DNA of 50,000 bases, from NCBI GenBank assembly GCA_905221605.1, contig CAJNDS010000213.1, positions 228,212 through 278,211 on the forward strand. Direction: 5' to 3'. The notes under the pieces were generated by a model, which worked only from the letters and a program-made list of their open reading frames with translations, was not told where the DNA came from and made no database searches. Below, piece by piece: positions 30,291-39,105 of the stretch (its first letter is position 1; each line of letters begins with the position of its first letter). The DNA is from Symbiodinium natans. Its lineage: Eukaryota; Sar; Dinophyceae; Suessiales; Symbiodiniaceae. Made by a program: the position numbers and the translations under genes.

Positions 30291-30928
30291 ACCCCCCCAC
30301 CCCCCCTTCAAAACCCAGCCTGGCTGACTCTCCGCCGCCTGTCGGGCCAATCTCTTCACCTGCTGGACAGGAAAAGCGCCGTTTAGGGTTTAGGGTTTAA
30401 GGTTTAGGCTGCAGGGTTTAGGCGGACCCTATCAAAAAGTTTTATGGCTTTATGAGGATTATGTCGAGGGTTAAGGGGCTTAAAGTCAAAAAAAAAAGTG
30501 TTCAACCTTACCCCAGGTAAGTCTTCACAAGGACAAAAATCCATGAAGAGCACGGGCCATGATGCGCTACAAGACAGGCTTCCCACGTCCAGTCCATGAT
30601 GTCACGCACGATGGTAACATTCCCTCCCCCTCGGCCCGGCGCTGAGAGCAATTTTCGCTGTGTTGCGACATTGCGCCAACAGAGGACACAGGTTTCAAAA
30701 CTGGCTGCCCTGCAGTCCACTCCAGCGTCTTCGCAGTACACTGTTTAGCTTCTTGGGCCCTAGGCGACGAATGGAAAACAGGATACTCCTAGAGTATATG
30801 AAGCAGGGTATATATTTCTTGTACCCCCCAAACGGACACCAGGTATATACACTCACCAATATTAAAAAAAGGAACCTTATGTACACTCACCAATAACAGC
30901 CATATAAATCCTGCTTCATATCCGCACC

Positions 30929-31087
30929 TTGGGGACCAAATGAACCCTAAAATTGGGGTCCTATACCCTATACTACTATAACTCCAAGGTATATGAACCA
31001 TAAACCCTTGTAGGTTCATATACCTTAATAGGAATTATAGTAGTATAGGGTATAGGACCCCAATTTTAGGGTTCATTTCGTCCCCCA
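30929..31087. mobile_element. Long hairpin element, family M3
   Basis: 159 bp with arms of about 75 bp. The left end GGACCAAATGAACCCTAAAA and right end TTTTAGGGTTCATTTCGTCC pair with few mismatches, including a shared CCTATACCCTATACTACTAT. It is absent from unit A at the equivalent site. Its right end supplies a CCCCCAG next to the exon at 31,090. Confidence 0.85.
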
Positions 31088-31089
31088 GG

Positions 31090-31185
31090 CAGAAGCACCT
31101 GTGCCTGTCGGAACTGCTGCGCCTTTGGCAGCCTAGGGCCATCAAGAAAGCCACGACTTCTCAGCGGGAGCTGATGGAAATGTAG
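31090..31185 (+). CDS. Possible terminal exon, plus strand
   Basis: The frame reads QKHLCLSELLRLWQPRAIKK, then ATTSQRELMEM and TAG. The unit A frame at about 15,010-15,055 shares QPxAIxxAT and also stops. An alternative frame (AEAPVPVGTAAPLAA) is shorter. An overlapping hairpin element lies immediately upstream. Function unknown. Confidence 0.4.
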   Translation, partial: QKHLCLSELLRLWQPRAIKKATTSQRELMEM

Positions 31186-31217
31186 GGCGCGCGACGCCCC
31201 CTGAGCTGCTTCGATGC

Positions 31218-31345
31218 GCCCTAAACCCTAAACCCTAAACCCTAAACCCTGAACCCTAAACCCTAAACCCTAAACCCTAAACCCTAAACCCTAAACCCTA
31301 AACCCTAAACCCTAAACCCTAAACCCTAAACCCTAAGTCCTAAAC
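31218..31345 (-). repeat. Telomeric array (CCCTAAA)n
   Basis: About 18 units. The same position and orientation as 15,059-15,190 in unit A, so it probably predates the duplication. Confidence 0.9.
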
Positions 31346-31694
31346 CTGAAGGCCACCATGGATCTGCGAGATGTCACTCAGGTTGCAGGCCCAAAGACCA
31401 TGCTTACGATTACTACTCTTGCTATCGCTACTACTTCTATTACTGCTGTTTCGACTCTTACTCTTACTACGATTATTACCATTATTACGACGATTACTAT
31501 TCTTACGATTATTACTGCTATTACGGTTCTTACTGGTACATTAGTTTCCTGTCTGTATTTGTATTTCGTTGCTAGTATGACCATTCATGTTTCATAGCTT
31601 GCACGCAATTGCTCGGGAACAGCCTGGTGAAACTGTCGCGAACGACCCAGTAGCCCGTTCAAATACTGCAAAGCAGTCAAGAGCGAGCCCTCAC

Positions 31695-31762
31695 TCAGGC
31701 GCCAATGCTCAGATTGTCGTGAGCCATTCGCATGACACTATTGTCGGTATTGGGGGCGCCGC
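31695..31762 (-). CDS. Duplicated unknown gene, copy B: terminal exon
   Basis: 68 nt, reading GGAPNTDNSVMRMAHDNLSI followed by GA and TGA. The acceptor TTTTCTCAGTCTGGTGCAG matches unit A. Length, stop and frame are conserved, with mostly silent differences. Confidence 0.7.
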
Positions 31763-32169
31763 CTGCACCAGACTGAGAAAACAGCGAGACAGCAGTTGCT
31801 GGGGGCTGTAGGTGTAAGAGTTGAGGCTTTCAGGGTCAAGGGTTGAGTGTTTAGGGTTTTTCCTTTGACGTAAGGGTTTTTATGATTCATCAGAAAGAAG
31901 TAAGCATCGCAAGTCAAATAGAACTCCTCTTTATCTTTGACTATTTGCATTTGAAATAAGATTCTTCGAACGAATAATTAATCTCAATATAGTTGGTACA
32001 AATAGGGTTTAGAGGTCAGGTTCAATGGTCTAAGGCTCCGGGTAGCCTCCTCACACTGTATGCGGGCTGCCTTATGACACGTTCTGAGCCCACCTCCGCG
32101 CGCTCCTGACAAAGCCCTGGGCTGTCAACCGGCATTGGAGACTTCAGAGACAGTTTGTTGAATTTGCAC

Positions 32170-32592
32170 CGTCAGTATGGCTCCTAAACCCTAAGCCCTA
32201 AGCCCTAAGCCCTAAGCCCTAAGCCCTAAACCCTAAACCCTAAACCCTAAACCACCACAGATCGCCTCAAGAAATACAGCCCCAGCCTCACCTGCTCTGC
32301 CTTCGGGCAAAACTTACTAGGTTGGCCCCGTAAACCCTCTGCAAAATATTCCTAAATATGACCCTCTGAAACTTTAAGCTCAAAAAGGGAAGATACCAAA
32401 TCTCCCACGAGCCTACCTCGCTTATGAAGCCCTCAACCAGGTCCGCCTGACAGGCCGAGATGGATGCTGGTAATCCGTCGGCAGTCGATGATGCCCCAAA
32501 AGACGTCCTGGAGACTCAGCCCTAAACCCTAAACCCTAAACCCTAAACCCTAAACCCTAAACCCTAAACCCTAAACCCTAAACCCTAAACCT
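32170..32592 (-). repeat. Two telomeric arrays
   Basis: CCCTAAG then CCCTAAA at 32,170-32,252, within sequence that carries no array in unit A (about 17,090). CCCTAAA at 32,519-32,592, where unit A has only one or two degenerate units (17,325-17,345). Confidence 0.9.
32447..32507 (-). CDS. Duplicated unknown gene, copy B: 61-nt exon with GC donor
   Basis: Acceptor TCTCCAG|G and donor CAG|GCGGAC. Length identical to unit A (17,241-17,301). The phase is uncertain. The donor abuts non-repeat sequence, while the upstream intron carries the 32,519-32,592 array. Confidence 0.45.
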
Positions 32593-32698
32593 GTGTCTCT
32601 AAGTAAAGAAGCCCTCATCGAAAGGCTCCAGGAGTGAAAAACCCCAAACTGGAACCTGCCTCCAACTCTGCACCTGGACACATTTGAAGGGTTCGGGG

Positions 32699-33285
32699 TT
32701 TAGGGTTTAGGGTTTAGGGTTTAGGGTTTAGGGTTTAGGGTTTAGGGTTTAGGGTTTAGGGTTAGGGTTTAGGGTTTACGGTTTAGGGTTTGAATTTCTT
32801 GTAGCCCCAACCGGACACCCCAAATAAACACTCACCAATATTAGAAAGGAACCTTATATACACTCACCAATAACAGTATTTCTTAGTTACTGAGTTCATA
32901 AGCCCTAAAAAAAGTTTACACTTTTAAAGGTTTGAAGAGATTATAGTGTCCCAAAACAAAAGTGTAGAGTGTGCTCCTCAGCTACTAGGTGATGGTCGCT
33001 TTTCATCTGCGTGCACAGCGGGTTTGGGCTTTGATTGCGGACTAGAGAAGTTCTAGTTAAGTTTAGGGTTTAGGGTTTAGGTTTAGGTTTAGGGTTTAGG
33101 GTTTAGGGTTTAGGGTTTAGGGTTTAGGGTTTAGGGTTTAGGGTTTAGGGTTTAGGGTTTAGGGTTTAGGGTTTAGGGTTTAGGGTTTAGGGTTTAGGGT
33201 TGAGGGTTTAGGGTTTAGGGTTTAGGGTCTAGGGTCTAGGGTTTCGGGGTCAGGGTTCAGGGTTCAGGGTTCAGGGTTTAGGGTT
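32699..33285 (+). repeat. Telomeric arrays around a shared short element
   Basis: TTTAGGG at 32,699-32,790 and 33,062-33,285 (the latter ends in TCTAGGG and TTCAGGG runs). The sequence 32,790-32,885 (CTCACCAATATTA ... CTCACCAATAACAG) also occurs at 30,810-30,898. The sequence 32,885-32,960 resembles 9,175-9,250. Confidence 0.9.
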
Positions 33286-33477
33286 CTGCACCAGTTGCGC
33301 ACCAGTGTCGAATTCCTCGTCCAGACTGGTACTGTGATCAGGGGAGGTGGTTGATAACAGGGAGAACGGGGCATGAACTGTTTAGGCCATCATCGCATAA
33401 GCTCAGCCTTGATCCGCCTTGCAAGTCCGAGAATCGCGCTTGAAATGTCCGTCGAGGATCTTAAGAACATAAGGACC

Positions 33478-33597
33478 CCACATGTTGGTCCTGACGCTCA
33501 GGCAGCACGAACTCGCCAGTGGAGCCGTCGCCGTACGTGACAAAGGCCACGGTTCCGAAAACTCCTTCCTGAACCCCTCTGATGTCGAACCCCGCCT
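33478..33597 (-). CDS. Duplicated unknown gene, copy B: GDGSTGEFVLP exon
   Basis: Reads KAGFDIRGVQEGVFGTVAFV followed by TYGDGSTGEFVLPERQDQHV. It is highly similar to 17,690-17,809. The frame remains open upstream. See copy A for the reasoning. Confidence 0.6.
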
Positions 33598-34376
33598 TAG
33601 GGCTGCGGGGATAAAAGTTTCTTATGGCCGTGAGCTCACGGACCAGAGGACCACGGGACAAGAGGAACCTAGCAGACTAGAGGACTAGAACAGCGGGGAC
33701 CAGGGGTCCAGAAGAAACCCACAGACCAGAGGACCAGAAGACCAGGGGGACCGGGGGAACCTAGCTCATTGTGGCAAATCATGTTTTGATACTTTCTCTT
33801 GAACTTCTTGATGTTATCAACTATTTCTTGGTGCCTCTCAGATGGTTGATACATGTGCCCGCAAAGTTGACATAATAAACTTGGACCCTCCAGCATGCGA
33901 GGGAGATGGAGGGAGGGAGGGCTCGGTACACGAAGAACAACGGCGTATCGTCTCTACAAGCCACAACGAACTTTACAAAGCACCTTGACCCTTTGGGCTA
34001 AACACCCTAAACCCTAAACCCGAAACCCTAAACCCCAAACCCCAAACCCTAAACCCTAAACCTTTAAACCCCAAACAGGGCACCAAGTGGCCGCCCAAAC
34101 CCCCTGACCGGTTCCAACGGAGGTCGCCTGGAAGCTCAATCGATAGGAACCGTTACCTGCGAGTTGCGCTCAAGGGCCCGCGTGCACAGTGGACCCGGTT
34201 AGGGTTTAGGGTTTAGGGCTTTGGGCTTAGGGCACATAAAGGGCTTCAGAACCGTAGATTCCAAACTTGGAGCGTCCATACTAGGCCACCGGCGCATTTC
34301 GTAGAAAGACAAGTGCTTTGAACCCTAAACCTTAAGCCCTAAACTTCCCAAAGCCTTAGACTCTCAATCCCTAAAC

Positions 34377-34461
34377 CCAGTTGCAGCCGGCACAATACAG
34401 GGGGTCTCCACTGGACTGCCCGGGAATAAGATTGTTGTTGTCGAAGCCGGTGGTCTCATAC
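34377..34461 (-). CDS. Duplicated unknown gene, copy B: 85-nt exon
   Basis: Differs from 19,545-19,629 at one base in 85. The acceptor TTTCAG|G is conserved. The frame YETTGFDNNNLIPGQSSGDP or an alternative; phase unsettled. Confidence 0.5.
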
Positions 34462-34542
34462 CTGAAACCGTGGTTGGAAATTATCAAAAAAAGGTTTAGC
34501 GTCTTGGGATTCGGGTCTAGGGATAATTACAAGCCAGGATGG

Positions 34543-34667
34543 TGCTTTGTTGGAGAAAGAAAGATACTGGGTTTCGCCGACGATCGCTGACACTGCTGCG
34601 TCCGTGAAGGAGTCGAAGTTGGCGCCATCGAAGTTGTCACCCGCGAAGTACGCGGCATTGTCCTCGG
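34543..34667 (-). CDS. Duplicated unknown gene, copy B: EDNAAYF exon
   Basis: 125 nt after CAAAG. Reads EDNAAYFAGDNFDGANFDSF followed by TDAAVSAIVGETQYLSFSNK. Three codon differences from unit A. Confidence 0.6.
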
Positions 34668-34970
34668 CTTTGCAAACCCTTGATTAACAAATCTAGGGTC
34701 TCGACGAGACTCTGTATATGGCAGGCAATGGGCCACCCCGACCCCCTTCTGATACATAATTACCCCTCGTCGCGGCCTCTTGCTTCATACCCTGTAATTT
34801 GGACTGAGGACAGGGGCACGTCATGCGAACTAAGGCTCGCGGGTTTCTTTGTGGCAAGCAAAACGGTTTCACGCGAACCCTTGTCGCAAAAGAGTCCCCC
34901 CCTGCCCCCCCCAGCCGGTTGCAAGGGGGGCGCCGACGGAAAAAAAAATCGTTGGAAAAGCGAGAGAGGG

Positions 34971-34974
<4 letters not shown>

Positions 34975-35069
<95 letters not shown>

Positions 35070-35186
35070 GAGGAGAGGGAGATAGAAAAGGAATAGAGAG
35101 GAGGGGAGAGAGAGAGAAAGAGAGAAGAGAGAGAGAGAGAGGGAGAGAGAGAGAGAGAGAGAGGGAGGGGGAGAGAGAGAGAGAGG

Positions 35187-35267
<81 letters not shown>

Positions 35268-35400
35268 TGACAGATAGACAGAGCGATAGAGTGACAGAAA
35301 GGCGGAGAGGCAGAGAGGCAGAGAGGGAGAGAGGCAGAGAGGGAGAGAGGGGGAGAGGGGGAGAGGGGGAGGGAGCGAGGGAGGGAGGGAGCGAGGCAGC
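34975..35400 (+). repeat. (AG)n-rich microsatellite
   Basis: Pure AG to about 35,065, then GGAGAGA and related units, ending in GGGAGCGA. Ser/Leu or Arg/Glu frames across it are artefacts. Confidence 0.95.
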
Positions 35401-35429
35401 GAGGGAGCGAGGGTGCAGAATTCCACTAC

Positions 35430-35632
35430 ACAATCTAAACAGTTACGAGCAACCTACCGAGATCAATCACTTTCCCAATCACACGAACAGTCCAGCTTCC
35501 TTTTGTGCAACCAAACAGTCGTCCAGTCTTGAGCCACTTGAGCCGATGCCATTCTGTCTTTCGACCTTGCACATCCAGTGTCTTGCCAGACAAGCTTCGC
35601 AGCGACGGAGCACTCTCATTCAACGGCAACGA
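35430..35632 (-). CDS. Exon-like segment specific to unit B
   Basis: The unique sequence between two microsatellites reads LNESAPSLRSLSGKTLDVQG, then RKTEWHRLKWLKTGRLFGCT and KGSWTVRVIGKVIDLG, followed by a GTAGGT donor at about 35,448. It has a mixed, basic, protein-like composition. Upstream in the same frame lies the octamer repeat, and then the putative exon 35,868-35,984. No counterpart was found at about 20,660-20,800 in unit A. Function unknown. Confidence 0.4.
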
Positions 35633-35835
35633 GGGAGCGAGGGAGCGGGGGCGCGAGGGAGCGAGGGAGCGAGGGAGCGAGGGAGCGAGGGAGCGAGGGA
35701 GCGAGGGAGCGAGGGAGCGAGGGAGCGAGGGAGCGAGGGAGCGAGGGAGCGAGGGAGCGAGGGAGCGAGGGAGCGAGGGAGCGAGGGAGCGAGGGAGCGA
35801 GGGAGCGAGGGAGCGAGGGAGCGAGGGAGCGATCG
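35633..35835 (+). repeat. Octamer array (GAGGGAGC)n
   Basis: About 25 nearly perfect 8-bp units. On the minus strand three units make eight codons (LAPSLPRS), and the frame stays open throughout. Confidence 0.95.
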
Positions 35836-35867
35836 AGGGAGACAGGGAGAGAGCGTCGCGAACCGCG

Positions 35868-35984
35868 GCATGCTCGACGAGGGAAGCGACTGTACCGTGA
35901 TTTTCTCTCTGAACGGACCGACGTGTGAGACCTGTATGTGATTCACGCCTGGCATGAATCCAAGGAACTGTATGGACTGGCCCT
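35868..35984 (-). CDS. Duplicated unknown gene, copy B: putative exon
   Basis: Aligns with 21,139-21,262. The frame HGTVASLVEHAAVRDAL continues into the octamer repeat. See copy A. A LINE is inserted immediately right of this block. Confidence 0.35.
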
Positions 35985-35994
35985 TGTGGACAGG

Positions 35995-37750
35995 ACTTGC
36001 TTACGTGCACGCCGCACCATCTGCGTCGATGTAGTTGCATGGGAATACCTCCGCCCGCGCAACAGCATCAGCATCATCATCGGCACCACCCCGATCACTG
36101 GACGGCCGGTTGTCAGCAGACTCATGCTCCTCGAATGCAACCTGCCCCTGCGTGAAGAGCCTTCGGATCTGCAATGACAGAAACCAACTGCAGTATCCAA
36201 GGATTTGCATGCTCTGTGAGATGCCCGTGTGGGTCCAGCTGCGCATAACTCTCCCAGCAAAATTGCCCAAAAAAACTAGCCAACAAGGAGACAGTTTCTT
36301 CGGGCCTCTTGACAATATCTTGCCACCACAGCAGCCGCCGAATACACCTTTCTGTAGCAGAAGAAAACAACCGAACTGCTTGGAAGACTTGCTGATTGGT
36401 CCCACTGCAGCGGTGTCCACGCACAATGCCAAGGTTTAGTGCACGCCCGGCCTTGCAGCAACTTGCGGGACAGCGAAGCCAATAAGCGCGTAATTTGTTT
36501 GTCATCGCCTTTGTGCGACGGCACTGCATCCAAGCCAGAATACACTGCCGACAGAACCATGGTGCGGAAACAAGCAGTTGCTGCGCTCTTGGTGCATTTT
36601 TGCAAAGCTAAAACCCATGAAGCACACTCCAAGACCTCTTTAAATACTTGGCGACCCGTCTGAATTGTCCCCTGACTGTGGTGCGCCCATGATAAAGATC
36701 TTGCATATGCTTTTCTGCGAGCCTGGCCCCACGAGCCGGACGAGGAGCTCCTTCTTGTCGTGATTCTGCGCCATTCCCAACCCTTGCAGGCTCTGGCCCA
36801 AGTCCCTGTCCATGGCGTTGACAATTGAAGTGAACTCGTGCGCAGTCGGCACCGCGTGCGTTTTTGCAACATCGTCCGCGAAGGTACTGAGCGAGGCGTC
36901 GCATTGCTGCCCTGTGACGGGTCGACTGCAATAAGCTTCGCTCCATGAGGGAGTGCCTGACATGCAGCGTTCCAGCGTTCAACAGCCGGATGATACACAA
37001 CCAAGGTTCCCACACCCGTTTTGCAGTATTGTGTACTCACGCCGGAAAGGGTCTCGCAGTAGTTTAACTGCTTCACGATGTCGTTGCATGAGCAGCTCCA
37101 CATCCTCAGGTCGAGCATATCTGCGAACAGTCGCATCCAAGGTGAGGGAAAAGCATTCTTGACGTCATAGCGCACACTGCCATGCCCCATTCCGGCATAC
37201 TGCCACCGCCAATTGTTTGTGTATCGGCCTCTGCTGTAGCCCCACTGAAAGACATGATGATGGGAAGCACGGAAGTAAGTGCAAGGAGTATCAGGCTCCG
37301 CTTTGGTGCATAGCCCTTGCAGTGCCACCACGTCAACGCTCTGAAACTCATTAAAGAGCTGTGCCCATCTGCCCACACGCGCGACAGACATTGCATTATA
37401 CGCACACACGCCAAGAAGATCGAATATCCCTGTTTGCAAACTCCCCACTGCGCTGCGCCACAGCTCGAGAACCAGCAGCCTGTGGAGAAGGAACAATGCG
37501 CTCACGGCCGTCAAGGCCTGCGCCACCTCTTCGCGGCGTCTGTGCCCTGGCATGTGCGTCTCGCACGGCATCATGGGCATCCTGCCGTCGAGCAGGTCCG
37601 GCATACATTTCTTGCCGGCTGTGCCTTCGAATCCCACGCTTGCGAGCACCAGCTAACCGAATCCTGCAATCTTGTGCCAGGGCTGGTTCAGTGGATGCTC
37701 GAGAAAACCGAGATCTTGCTGATCCCGACCAGCGTCATACGCAGCATGCT
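35995..37750 (-). mobile_element. Degenerate LINE (non-LTR retrotransposon)
   Basis: Minus-strand frames, read from 37,650 downward, give two kinds of segment. The first is an endonuclease-exonuclease-phosphatase N-terminus (AYNAMSVARVGRWAQLFNEF, then DVVALQG, then GYSRGRYTN). It is joined directly to reverse-transcriptase motif A (YDVKNAFPS at about 37,169). The catalytic FADDV motif lies in another frame at about 36,880. C-terminal segments continue in further frames (SAVYSGLDAVPS, then a Cys-containing CNYIDADGAAC end). Most of the endonuclease core and RT fingers are missing, and there are at least two frameshifts, so the element is dead. It sits next to the block that in unit A continues straight into 21,275. 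Confidence 0.75.
36276..37649 (-). pseudogene. LINE ORF remnant (endonuclease/RT)
   Basis: The 457-codon open frame holds the endonuclease start (residues about 82-143) and RT motif A (about 158-169). The RT then shifts frame: the FADD-bearing part is in 36,640-36,963, and the C-terminal 'thumb'-like part returns around 36,600-36,450. Family knowledge: an active LINE needs uninterrupted endonuclease and RT. The jump from RGRYTN to RYDVKNAF within about 15 residues shows a large internal deletion. Confidence 0.7.
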
Positions 37751-37989
37751 AACTGTATGAGATGATGATCAGTCTTGCTTGGTGAATCTCTGATTCGTCT
37801 CAGGGTTTCTGCTTGGTCTTTGTTTTTTTCTCGGGTTTTGGGGGCTTCCCTCGTCAGGACTTCAATTCTCGCTCTAAACACGGCGAATTTTGACTCCAGC
37901 CGAAATCCGGATGCAGCACGCGTCACGTACAAGACGAACACAAGACACGCGATGTGCAAAGTGATGTGTCTGATACGTCTCTCTTTCCC

Positions 37990-38002
37990 TCTCTCTCTCC
38001 CA

Positions 38003-38034
<32 letters not shown>

Positions 38035-38150
38035 TTACACATATATATATATATATTTGTATATTTATATATTTATATATTTATATATTTATATATTTAT
38101 ATATTTATATATTTATATATTTATATATTTATAGATTTATATATTTAGAG
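37990..38150 (+). repeat. TATC and TATATTTA microsatellites at transposon border
   Basis: CTCTCTCTC, then (TATC)n, then (TA)n, then (ATATATTT)n. The unit A site has (GA)n(TA)n(GA)n here, so the insertion lies inside a simple repeat and the exact element end cannot be placed. Confidence 0.9.
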
Positions 38151-38685
38151 AGTGCGTCGGAATACAGGCCTGTATTTTTCGTGTCCAAAACACGTATTTT
38201 ACGTGATTTTACCTTATTTTTAGTATATGTGGACAAACAACATACACAGGATGTTATAAGAACACAAGCCTGCCCAACTAAGCGCGGCAATATCATAACA
38301 TCTGACGTCGCCACTCGCAGAAGCTGAGGCTTGAGGTTCTCAGTCATCAAAGCATATCCGTGCATATCTATATATATATATATATATACCATATTATACT
38401 CACGCATGATGCTGCACTGAATCTCGAGGAATCACGTTTGTTTTTCTCCTGTATGCCCCCGCGTGCGCTTTCAGACTTATAGTGAGAAGACACTTTGGAT
38501 GTCCTCTGTGTATCCCGTGTGACATGCTAGCGCAACCGTGTGATCTCGTACTTCCATCTCATAAGCATATGTGTATCATGTATATCCCGGAATACCATTT
38601 GATGAGCATCGTATGATATGTAAGCCTATATGACACGGTACGAAAACCCTCACGGCACGCATGTCGCACAGTACCTATGCACGTC
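38151..38685. other. Non-coding 3' end of the transposon
   Basis: AT-rich. Contains a (TA)n run at 38,366-38,387 and short inverted motifs (CAGGCCTG, ACACGTATTTTACGTG). No convincing frame. Confidence 0.5.
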
Positions 38686-39105
38686 TCACTTCTTCTTCAT
38701 GTGATGCTTGATGACTTTCTTCGACGGCTTCCTCAAGACTCTGTGGGACGACAAAGATGCAGACGGACGCCGACAGATGTACTTCTTCGAAGCTGGACGG
38801 ATGAGCACCCGAGCATTCTTGGCAGCCTTGGCACGAGCACTGAAAGGGTTCAAGTGTCGAAGGTAGTCTTTGCGGATCAAGAGGTTATGCTTCTTGATGT
38901 ACAGTAGGACATAGAAGACATGCGTCAATGGATTCTTCACATTGAAGGTAGATGCGTAGCCGCGAAACCAGGAGAAGGTCTGCTCGGCAATGGACGAGTT
39001 GACATTGCGTAGGCGAAGGTCCAGGCGCCGATGGACGAGAGGAGAGCATGTACATGTGTCACCATCGGCCCTGGCATGGAAGCGGTCAATGCACCAGTAC
39101 TTCAC
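38686..39105 (-). CDS. KDZ-type transposase, C-terminal part after in-frame TAG
   Basis: Begins with the codon after the TAG and stays in the same frame as the 1,031-codon ORF upstream. It reads VKYWCIDRFHARADG, then a Cys/Cys pair, then NVNSSIAEQTFSWFRGYA. The N-[ST]-x-x-[AC]-E-Q signature holds the third acidic residue of KDZ-type DDE transposases (Glu at about residue 41 here). A basic tail (KKVIKHHMKKK) may aid nuclear entry or DNA binding. There is no ATG of its own near the start, so it can act only by read-through of, or loss of, the stop. The strong conservation of features downstream argues that the stop is recent or tolerated. Confidence 0.75.
   Translation of the reverse strand: MKYWCIDRFHARADGDTCTCSPLVHRRLDLRLRNVNSSIAEQTFSWFRGYASTFNVKNPLTHVFYVLLYIKKHNLLIRKDYLRHLNPFSARAKAAKNARVLIRPASKKYICRRPSASLSSHRVLRKPSKKVIKHHMKKK

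Noticed and set aside
34693-35433. Ser/Leu-rich 246- and 372-codon frames
   Set aside because: Same reason: (AG)n and GGGAGA repeats.
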